A stretch of 6,349 nt of DNA from Nitrospinota bacterium (GTDB lineage: Bacteria > UBA8248), in assembly GCA_003506735.1 (NCBI GenBank), contig DNYS01000221.1, positions 292-6,640 of the forward strand. Reading direction: 5' to 3'. Position numbers and translations under genes: made by a program. The notes beneath the pieces are model-generated. The model was not told where the DNA came from. It searched no databases and was given only the letters and a program-made list of their open reading frames with translations. The stretch's first letter is position 1, and each line of letters begins with the position of its first letter. Shown here piece by piece: positions 1 to 5,699 of this stretch.

Positions 1-923
1 GCCGGCTCGTTCCGCTTGCCCCGGTTCGGGGGCGGCGCCAGGTAGGGGCTGTCGGTTTCAACGAGAATCCGCTCGAGGGGAACCTCCGCGAAAACATCCC
101 GCAGGTCGCCGGATTTCTCGAACGTAATCGGCCCGGCCGCCCCGAGGTGCAAATCGAGCTTCAGGAGTTTCCGGGCGAGTTCGGCATCGCCCGTGAAACA
201 GTGAACGACCCCGCCCACGCGCCAGACCCGCTCCTCTTCGAGGATTTGATGGACATCCTCGCCCGCCTCCCGGCAATGGACGATGACGGGGTTACCCACC
301 TTGATGGCCAGGCGGATCTGCTCGCGGAACCAGTGTTTTTGAAGTTTCTGCGGCGAGTGGTTGTAGTGGTAGTCGAGCCCGATTTCGCCGATGGCGACCA
401 CCTTGGGATTGTCCGCCAACGCCTTGATCGGAGCCGCTGATTTATGGGCGATGCTTTTCACCTCGTGGGGATGCACCCCCACGGCGGCGAAAATCCCAAC
501 GAAGGTGTTGGCGATATCGACCGTTTTGCGGCTGCTGACCAGGTCCGAGCCCACGGCGATGATGGTCCCCACTCCCTGGGAGTTGGCCCTTTCCAAAACC
601 TTGCGCCGATCCCCATCGTAGTCGGCGGCGTCGATGTGAGCATGGGAATCCACCAGTGCCACCGGCCCCTCGAGGACGGGAAGGCTTTTCAGAAAGCTGG
701 GATCCGGAACCTCCGCGCTCTTGCTCTTTGCGGGCTCGTTTTGGGGAGACTGGGCCTTGGGGCCCTTGCCGCGCCGGCGGCGGCTCCGCCAGCGGTTTCC
801 GCGCCCCTTGCGGCCTGGACCCCCGCCCTCCCCTTTCGGGCTCCCGGAAGATTTGCCGCCGGATGTTTGACCGGGGCCCTGGGAGGGGCGCTCCGGTTTT
901 CGGGAATCCTCTGAGCGATCCAT
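1..923 (-). CDS. tatD: TatD/YcfH-family metal-dependent hydrolase with basic N-terminal extension (C-terminus off window)
   Basis: Putative cytoplasmic, metal-dependent deoxyribonuclease of the TatD amidohydrolase family, closest by eye to E. coli YcfH and B. subtilis YabD. The TIM-barrel domain begins near residue 90. All expected metal ligands in view are intact: HxH in VDSHAHID (H94, H96), E180 in AIGEIGLDY, H216 in VIVHCR, H241 in VVHCFTG and D291 in VETDSPYLAP. The frame is open from 923 to the window edge, giving 307 visible codons; roughly 40 C-terminal residues should be missing. The ATG at 923 is chosen because GGAGAG (930-935) lies 6 nt upstream and it leaves a 45-nt gap to metG. 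That start gives about 88 residues before the catalytic domain, rich in Arg, Gly, Lys, Ser and Pro, which ordinary TatD proteins of about 260 aa lack. A GTG at 660-662 preceded by GAGGGG is an alternative start that would remove the extension. The family call is very secure; the start is moderately so. Confidence 0.9.
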   Translation of the reverse strand, partial: MDRSEDSRKPERPSQGPGQTSGGKSSGSPKGEGGGPGRKGRGNRWRSRRRRGKGPKAQSPQNEPAKSKSAEVPDPSFLKSLPVLEGPVALVDSHAHIDAADYDGDRRKVLERANSQGVGTIIAVGSDLVSSRKTVDIANTFVGIFAAVGVHPHEVKSIAHKSAAPIKALADNPKVVAIGEIGLDYHYNHSPQKLQKHWFREQIRLAIKVGNPVIVHCREAGEDVHQILEEERVWRVGGVVHCFTGDAELARKLLKLDLHLGAAGPITFEKSGDLRDVFAEVPLERILVETDSPYLAPPPNRGKRNEP

Positions 924-929
924 CTGCCT

Positions 930-935
930 CTCTCC
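930..935 (-). promoter_or_regulatory. Ribosome binding site of the long tatD form
   Basis: GGAGAG is placed 6 nt before the ATG at 921-923, with a second purine-rich GAGAGG just downstream. It supports translation of the long form with the basic N-terminal extension. The surrounding sequence is generally purine-rich, so the match is less decisive than it would be in neutral sequence. Confidence 0.45.
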
Positions 936-968
936 GCCTCCCCCTCGGGAAGCCCCTCTTCCGCCCGG

Positions 969-2954
969 CTAGCGGATGCGGCTGCCGGGGCTGGCCCCGC
1001 CCTCGACGCCGACGAGTTTCAGGCCCCCGCCGTCCTCGGCGGCCAAAAGCATCCCCTGGGATTCCACGCCCATGAGCTTGGCGGGCTGGAGATTCACCAC
1101 GATCACCACCGTGCGGCCGATCAGCTTTTCGGGCGTGAAATACTTCGCTACCCCCGCCACGATCGTGCGGCGCTCGTCCCCCAGCGATACAGTGAGCTTC
1201 AACAGGTTTTTTGACTTGGGAATATTCTCGGCCGCCTCGACGGTCGCTGTCCGGAGATCCAGGCGGCGAAAATCCTCGATGGTGATCAGCCCGGCCGCTT
1301 CATCGTCATCGGTTTTTTGCTTTTCCGCCCCGCCTCCGCCTTCGCCGTTCTCATCGCCCCCGGCGATCCGCGCCGCCACTTTTTTCTCCAGGGCGGCCCG
1401 CGTGTCATCCTCGATGCGGGGGAAAAGCGGGGGCCCCACAGTCGTCTCCAGGCCATCGGGCATCGCGTAAAAATCCAAAAGCTCTTGAAACGGCGCGGAC
1501 AGCCAATCTCCGGCCAGGCCGAGCTGGGCCGCGATCTTGTCCGCCGTCGCGGGCATGACCGGACAGATCATCGCCGCGATGACGCGAAGGGCGGCCCCCG
1601 CATGGTAGAGCGCCGAATCGAGCCGCTCCTCGGGACCGCTCTTGGCCAGCGCCCAGGGAGCGGCCGCGTCGATATACTTGTTGGCCGCCGAAACGAGCTC
1701 CCAAACCGACCGCAGCCCGCCCTGAAGATTGGTTTCCTCCATCTGGGTCTCGTAGCGGGCGGCCACGCCGGCGGCGGCCCCGCTCAGCGCCTCCTCGTTG
1801 GCGGCGCCGGGCCCCTCGGCGCTGCGCGAGAGCTTGCCCCCCCGGTAGCGCCTGACCATGTTGAGGGTCCGGTAGAGGAGGTTCCCCAAATCGTTGGCCA
1901 GATCGCTGTTGATCCGGTTGATGAGCTGGCGGTGCGAAAAATCCCCGTCCACGCCGAACGGGATTTCGCGCAAAATGAAATACCGGATGGCATCCACCCC
2001 GTACTCTTCGATCAGCCAATGGGGATCGACCGCGTTGCCCAGGCTTTTCGACATCTTTTGCCCCTCGATCGTCCACCATCCGTGGCTGAACACCTGCCCC
2101 GGCAGCGGCACGCCCGCCGAGAGCAAAAAGGCGGGCCAGTAGACCGAATGGAAGCGGAGGATATCCTTGCCGATGAAATGCTGATCCGCGGGCCAAGGCG
2201 TATCGTCCGGGAGCCCGCTCCCTCCCTCGACCGAGCCGAAGCCTGCCGCGGTAGCATAGTTGCTCAGCGCGTCGAACCACACATAGATGACGTGTTTGGG
2301 ATCGCCCGGGACCGGGATGCCCCACTGGAAGCTCGTCCGGCTCACCGACAGATCGCGAAGCCCTCCCCGGACGAAGCTGACGATCTCATTGCGCCGCGTA
2401 TCGGGCTGAATGAATTTCGGGTGGCTCTCGTAGTATTCCAGAAGAGGTTGTTCATACTTGCTCAGCCGGAAAAAATAACTCTCCTCGCGCACCGACTCGA
2501 CGGGCCGGCCGCAGTCGGGGCACTTTCCGTCCACGAGCTGGAGGTCGGTCAGGAAATTCTCGCATGCGACGCAATATTTCCCCTCGTATTCGTCCTTATA
2601 TATGTCCCCCGCCGCCTGGACGCGCCGCCAAAGCTCCTGCACCCCGCGCTTGTGGCGCTCCTCGGTCGTCCGGATGTAATCGTCGACCTGGATGTTGAGC
2701 TTATCCCACAGCTCGCGGAATTTTTGGCTGTTCTCGGTGGCGAAGGCGAGCGGGTCCTTCCCCGCCTCCCGGGCGGCCTGTTCGAGCTTTTGGCCGTGCT
2801 CGTCGGTTCCCGTCAGCATCTGGGCCTTCTCGCCGCGCAGGCGGTGGAAGCGCGCTTTGGCGTCCGCGGCCACCGTCGTGTAGGCATGGCCCAGATGCGG
2901 CTTGTCGTTGACGTAGTAGATCGGCGTTGTGACGTAGAAGGGTTTCCCGCTCAT
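969..2954 (-). CDS. metG: Methionyl-tRNA synthetase with fused C-terminal tRNA-binding domain
   Basis: Charges tRNA-Met with methionine in the cytosol; the product is 661 aa. The class I catalytic domain carries the HIGH signature as HLGH (residues 20-23) and KMSKS at 300-304. The connective insert holds a four-cysteine zinc knuckle: C128 and C131, then C145 and C148 in KCPDCG. The anticodon-binding helical domain contains NKYIDAAAPW (425-434), where the conserved Trp reads the CAU anticodon in characterised enzymes. A low-complexity linker rich in Gly, Glu, Asp and Lys (about 532-552) leads into an EMAPII/Trbp111-like tRNA-binding domain (about 555-661) with LDLRTATVEAAENIPKS and the NLQPAKLMGVESQGM segment. 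The length fits the bacterial form with a fused C-domain. The ATG at 2954 starts immediately before the catalytic core (PFYVTTPIYYVN); its ribosome binding site is weak (AAGGCGG, distant), which could mean coupling to ricT 41 nt upstream. Nothing appears truncated. Confidence 0.97.
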   Translation of the reverse strand: MSGKPFYVTTPIYYVNDKPHLGHAYTTVAADAKARFHRLRGEKAQMLTGTDEHGQKLEQAAREAGKDPLAFATENSQKFRELWDKLNIQVDDYIRTTEERHKRGVQELWRRVQAAGDIYKDEYEGKYCVACENFLTDLQLVDGKCPDCGRPVESVREESYFFRLSKYEQPLLEYYESHPKFIQPDTRRNEIVSFVRGGLRDLSVSRTSFQWGIPVPGDPKHVIYVWFDALSNYATAAGFGSVEGGSGLPDDTPWPADQHFIGKDILRFHSVYWPAFLLSAGVPLPGQVFSHGWWTIEGQKMSKSLGNAVDPHWLIEEYGVDAIRYFILREIPFGVDGDFSHRQLINRINSDLANDLGNLLYRTLNMVRRYRGGKLSRSAEGPGAANEEALSGAAAGVAARYETQMEETNLQGGLRSVWELVSAANKYIDAAAPWALAKSGPEERLDSALYHAGAALRVIAAMICPVMPATADKIAAQLGLAGDWLSAPFQELLDFYAMPDGLETTVGPPLFPRIEDDTRAALEKKVAARIAGGDENGEGGGGAEKQKTDDDEAAGLITIEDFRRLDLRTATVEAAENIPKSKNLLKLTVSLGDERRTIVAGVAKYFTPEKLIGRTVVIVVNLQPAKLMGVESQGMLLAAEDGGGLKLVGVEGGASPGSRIR

Positions 2955-2995
2955 CGCGTTTCAAAAACCGCCTTTTCGAAGGGTTGAATAATGGG

Positions 2996-3904
2996 CTATT
3001 CGCCGATGGGATTTACGAGGGTGTACTGGCCGTTCGCCATCCGGGTCAACCCGTCGGCATGGACGGTGATCCGGTCGCCCGTCTCAAGAGCGATGGTCAC
3101 CTCCTCGGCCAGAATATTCTGCCTCACCACCGTGGCAGTGCAATTGCAGCCCCCCACCCGTTTTTTGATGGAGGGAAGCCGCTTCTTCACCGCGACATAA
3201 TGAGCGTGCTCGAATCGAAGGCAACATTTCAGCCGACCACACGCCCCGGACAGCTTCATCGGGTTCAGGCTCAAATTCTGATCTTTCGCCATCCGGACGG
3301 AAATCGGGTCGAAACTCTTGATGAAGGTGCTGCAGCAAAGCTCCCTCCCGCAGTCGCCGCATCCCCCCGCGATGCCCGCCTGAGCGCGCACTCCGATCTG
3401 GCGCATCTCGACGCGGATGGAAAATTTCTCCGCCAGCGCCTTCACCAGGCGGCGGAAATCCACCCGCCCCTCGGAGAAGAAGAAAAATGTCCCCTTCTTC
3501 TTGGAAAAGGCGTACTTCACATTGATCAGCTTCATTGGAAGCTTCATCTCGGCGATTTTTTTCTTGCCAACGTTGAACGCGCGGTCCTCCAAGACCTCGA
3601 TGGAGGAGATCCGCCCCGCATCCTCCGCGGTGGCGCGGCGAAGCACCTTGGGCAGGGGCGCTTTGTAGTAGCGGGCCTCCATGTAGCGCGGGCTGTCGGC
3701 CACCACCCCGGAATCCTCCTGGCCGTCCGCGGTTTTCAGCATCACGCTCATCCCCGCCCTCATGCGCACGTCTCCCGCGAGGTGATAGACGGCTGTCGAG
3801 TCGAAACGTGTGCGGATGGGAACCACTTTTATTTTTTCGACATAGAGGGCAAGAGACGGCCCGGCAAGCCCGGCATCGGCGCCCGCATTCGTATCGTCGT
3901 TCAT
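2996..3904 (-). CDS. ricT: PSP1-domain protein RicT (YaaT), iron-sulphur protein
   Basis: Homologue of B. subtilis RicT/YaaT, which with RicA (YmcA) and RicF (YlbF) forms an Fe-S complex that modulates RNase Y cleavage and affects sporulation, competence and biofilm formation. The protein is 302 aa from the ATG at 3904. The N-terminal half has YYKAPLPKVLRRATAED and the KKKGTFFFFSEGRVDFR strand region. The PSP1 core follows with the diagnostic cysteines GGCGDCGRELCCSTF (C182, C185, C190, C191) and SGACGRLKCCLRFE (C222, C227, C228). The linking AKDQNLSLNPMKLSG matches the family consensus. Two further cysteines, C253 and C255 (GGCNC), lie downstream. The start is set at 3904 because GAGGA (3912-3916) lies 7 nt upstream and overlaps the holB stop. 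An in-frame GTG at 3922 would add six residues but has no good ribosome binding site. Neither ricA nor ricF is in the window, so the partner proteins and role here are inferred. Confidence 0.93.
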   Translation of the reverse strand: MNDDTNAGADAGLAGPSLALYVEKIKVVPIRTRFDSTAVYHLAGDVRMRAGMSVMLKTADGQEDSGVVADSPRYMEARYYKAPLPKVLRRATAEDAGRISSIEVLEDRAFNVGKKKIAEMKLPMKLINVKYAFSKKKGTFFFFSEGRVDFRRLVKALAEKFSIRVEMRQIGVRAQAGIAGGCGDCGRELCCSTFIKSFDPISVRMAKDQNLSLNPMKLSGACGRLKCCLRFEHAHYVAVKKRLPSIKKRVGGCNCTATVVRQNILAEEVTIALETGDRITVHADGLTRMANGQYTLVNPIGE

Positions 3905-3911
3905 TTCGGAA

Positions 3912-3916
3912 TCCTC
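3912..3916 (-). promoter_or_regulatory. Ribosome binding site of ricT, overlapping the holB stop
   Basis: GAGGA lies 7 nt before the ATG at 3902-3904 and shares bases with the holB TGA (3915-3917). Ribosomes finishing holB would therefore sit on the ricT initiation site, consistent with translational coupling. The site is also the reason for preferring the ATG over the GTG at 3922. Confidence 0.65.
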
Positions 3917-4958
3917 ATTCACCTTCGCCCACGGTGGGGCGCAGGGAGATCACCAACGATTCGAGCGTCAGCGAGGGGTTCGTGTTGATCTCCCCGACGT
4001 CCCGCGTTGCGGCCCCAACCCGGTCCATCGCACGGATCAAACCCGGAATGCCCCACCGGCTCCCGATGACTTCGAGCGCCTCTTGGAGATCTACATTCCA
4101 GGGCTCCAGCACATCCGGGGCCACTTTCAGCGCCAGTATATCCCGAAGCAGACCCAAAAGCATTTCCAGAAATTCAAGAACCTCGACGCGGCTCTGGCCC
4201 CCTCCCCCCGCCAGGGAGGCGGCCAGCAATATAAGCGCCGCTTCATCCGCCTTTCCGGGCGGCTCGGAGAGCCCGCCGAGCAATTCCATCGCGCTCTCCC
4301 GGCGGCCGGCCAGAGCCTCCGAATCGGCGCCGAACGCCTTGCCCAGCCGGCCCAGGCTCAATGATATCAACCGATCCAGGTCCACCGCCTCCCCATCCAG
4401 ATTCGCCTCGAGAATCCGCCGCTGCTCCTCGCGGCCCAGGAACCGGAAGCGCAGGCGGCGGCACCGGGACACAACCGTCTGGGGCAGGGCATGCAGATTG
4501 GGAGTGATAATAATGAAAACGGTGTCCGGAGAAGGCTCTTCGAGCGTTTTGAGGAGCGCGTTGAACGCGGCCAGCGTCACCTGGTGGGCGTCGTCGATTA
4601 TAAATATCTGACGCCGCCCCTCCTGGGGGCGTTGATGAGCCCGATGAAGCACCTGGTCTCGAATCGGGTCGATCCCTATTGTTTTTTTGTCTTTCCCTGT
4701 ACTTTTATCCTTCTCCGGCTGGACGGTTATCACATCCGGGTGAACGCCCCGCTCGATTTTTCCGCAGGCCGGGCACGCGCCGCAGGGAGGATCCTCCCCC
4801 GTGCACTGAAGGGCCTGGGCGAAAAGAACGGCGGCCGACGCCTTTCCGACTCCATTGGGACCGTAAAAAATATAGGCCCCCGCCGTGCGGCCCGCGGAAA
4901 GGTCGCGCTGGAGCGAGGCTACGGCCGCGTCTTGGCCCTGAAGGAGTTCCCAACCCAT
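3915..4958 (-). CDS. holB: DNA polymerase III subunit delta-prime (clamp loader)
   Basis: Delta-prime subunit of the clamp-loader complex that places the beta sliding clamp on primed DNA; 347 aa from the ATG at 4958. The AAA+ fold opens with MGWELLQGQDAAVASL and a Walker A, GPNGVGKAS (residues 33-41). The zinc module follows as four cysteines, C52, C59, C62 and C65 (CGACPAC). Walker B is IFIIDDAH (118-125), followed by FNALLKTLEEP (132-142) and the sensor 1/SRC motif VVSRC (162-166). The C-terminal helical collar region (about 240-347) is divergent and Leu/Ala-rich. The frame stays open upstream to 5075, but those 39 codons lie antiparallel to nothing new and merely re-read the tmk 3' end, and family similarity begins at the chosen Met. 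The gene starts inside tmk with a 40-nt overlap, and its ribosome binding site is weak (GAAAG), suggesting translational coupling. The stop codon is shared with the ricT ribosome binding site. Confidence 0.93.
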   Translation of the reverse strand: MGWELLQGQDAAVASLQRDLSAGRTAGAYIFYGPNGVGKASAAVLFAQALQCTGEDPPCGACPACGKIERGVHPDVITVQPEKDKSTGKDKKTIGIDPIRDQVLHRAHQRPQEGRRQIFIIDDAHQVTLAAFNALLKTLEEPSPDTVFIIITPNLHALPQTVVSRCRRLRFRFLGREEQRRILEANLDGEAVDLDRLISLSLGRLGKAFGADSEALAGRRESAMELLGGLSEPPGKADEAALILLAASLAGGGGQSRVEVLEFLEMLLGLLRDILALKVAPDVLEPWNVDLQEALEVIGSRWGIPGLIRAMDRVGAATRDVGEINTNPSLTLESLVISLRPTVGEGE

Positions 4959-5572
4959 CCGAATTCTTTCGTCACCGCTTCGAGAACGCGCGCGTGGACT
5001 TCCTCGATCGTCCCGACCGGTATCAGGCGGAAGCGCCCGGGTTCTTTCCGGGCGAGTTCGCTGAATCCGGCCCATACGCGCTCATGGAACGCCAAGCTCT
5101 CCTCCTCGAGGCGATCCCCCCGGTTGCCTCCCCGCGCACGGCGGAGGCCCTCTTCGATCGGCGTCTCAAAGAGAAGCGTCATGCCGGGGAGCAGCCCCCC
5201 GGTCGCCTGGAGATTCAACTCCTCCACCAGGGCGAGGGGAAGGCCCCGCCCGAATGCCTGATATGCCGTCGTCGAATCGAAGAACCGATCGCACAGAACA
5301 TGCTCGCCCGCCTCGAGGGCGGGCCGGATCACTTGGGCGGTGTGCTGGATCCGGTCTGCCTCGTAGAGAAAAAGCTCGGCGAGGGGAGAAACCTCCTCCC
5401 TCCGGGGGGCCAGGAGAATCTCCCGGATGCCGGCCCCGAGCTGGGTTCCGCCCGGCTCCCGCGTGGCGCGGACCCGGAGCCCGGCGCTCTCCATCCATTC
5501 GCGGAGAAGACCCAGCTGAGTGGACTTTCCCGAGCCCTCGGGACCCTCGAATGTAATGAATCGGCCCTGCAA
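4919..5572 (-). CDS. tmk: Thymidylate (dTMP) kinase, TTG start
   Basis: Phosphorylates dTMP to dTDP with ATP, the last specific step toward dTTP. The product is 217 aa from the TTG at 5572, normal for the family. It opens with the classic RFITFEG strand and the P-loop GPEGSGKST (residues 10-18), then REPGGT (38-43), the CDRFFDSTTAYQ segment (DR at 95-96) that binds the nucleotide, and an Arg-rich LID around 144-158 (RRARGGNRGDRLEEE). The start is set by GGAGAG (5579-5584), 6 nt before the TTG, and by family proteins starting just before GxFITFEG. An upstream in-frame TTG at 5608 lacks a ribosome binding site and would add 12 poorly conserved residues. The last 13 codons or so run into holB and look like a read-on tail with no family constraint. 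It is the first gene of the apparent tmk-holB-ricT-metG-tatD operon. The identity is secure; the non-ATG start is probable. Confidence 0.93.
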   Translation of the reverse strand: MQGRFITFEGPEGSGKSTQLGLLREWMESAGLRVRATREPGGTQLGAGIREILLAPRREEVSPLAELFLYEADRIQHTAQVIRPALEAGEHVLCDRFFDSTTAYQAFGRGLPLALVEELNLQATGGLLPGMTLLFETPIEEGLRRARGGNRGDRLEEESLAFHERVWAGFSELARKEPGRFRLIPVGTIEEVHARVLEAVTKEFGWVGNSFRAKTRP

Positions 5573-5699
5573 GGTGATCTCTCCATTCGGGAGAAGGCAT
5601 CGAATCAAAACGCGGCCGGTGGATCAACCGGGAAGCCTACCACACCCTGGCGCCGGCCCAGCGCCGAGGATCGTCCGGGTCCGGTTTCGAAAACCCCCC
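5573..5699. other. Intergenic region between sigma-54 regulator and tmk
   Basis: This 127-nt stretch is the only sizeable non-coding gap in the window and the simplest place for a promoter of the tmk operon. It holds three small perfect inverted repeats: GGTTT/AAACC with a 3-nt loop (5683-5695), GGCGC/GCGCC with a 7-nt loop (5649-5665) and CCGGT/ACCGG with a 6-nt loop (5616-5631). On the minus strand the last is followed after six bases by TTTT (5607-5610), a poor match to an intrinsic terminator. I see no convincing -35/-10 pair and no sigma-54 -24/-12 element. The tmk ribosome binding site GGAGAG lies at its tmk end. Whether the upstream regulator terminates here or reads through into tmk cannot be decided from the sequence. 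Confidence 0.6.
5579..5584 (-). promoter_or_regulatory. Ribosome binding site that decides the tmk TTG start
   Basis: GGAGAG lies 6 nt upstream of the TTG at 5570-5572. It is the strongest Shine-Dalgarno match near the tmk 5' end. The only other in-frame candidate, the TTG at 5608, has none, so this site favours a TTG start giving a 217-aa protein. Confidence 0.6.

Noticed and set aside
660..662. Short form of tatD from the GTG just before VALVDSHAHID
   Set aside because: A GAGGGG lies close upstream, so it is possible, but it would leave about 300 nt of open, gene-free sequence in an otherwise tight operon. It is kept only as an alternative.
924..968. Small GGAAG/CTTCC hairpin between metG and tatD
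   Set aside because: A five-base-pair stem without a T-run; not a credible terminator or attenuator by itself.
1317..2987. Long open frame on the plus strand (556 codons) opposite metG
   Set aside because: It is antisense to an intact, motif-rich metG. High GC makes long antisense frames common, and the translation shows no recognisable domain.
2970..2995. Imperfect hairpin followed by TTTTT on the minus strand between ricT and metG
   Set aside because: The stem is short and bulged (AACC-CTT against AAG-GC-GGTT) with low predicted stability. A terminator here would cut off metG, so it is more likely chance.
3905..3922. GTG start for ricT at 3922
   Set aside because: It has no well-placed ribosome binding site, while the ATG at 3904 has GAGGA at ideal spacing. 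Only six residues are at stake.
2984..3988. Plus-strand open frame of 334 codons opposite ricT and the holB 3' end
   Set aside because: It spans two well-supported minus-strand genes and their junction, with no domain signature; it is a compositional shadow.
4959..5075. N-terminal extension of holB to an in-frame ATG at 5075
   Set aside because: The 39 extra residues are Arg-rich, lie wholly within tmk in another frame and precede the normal family start; this is frame read-through.
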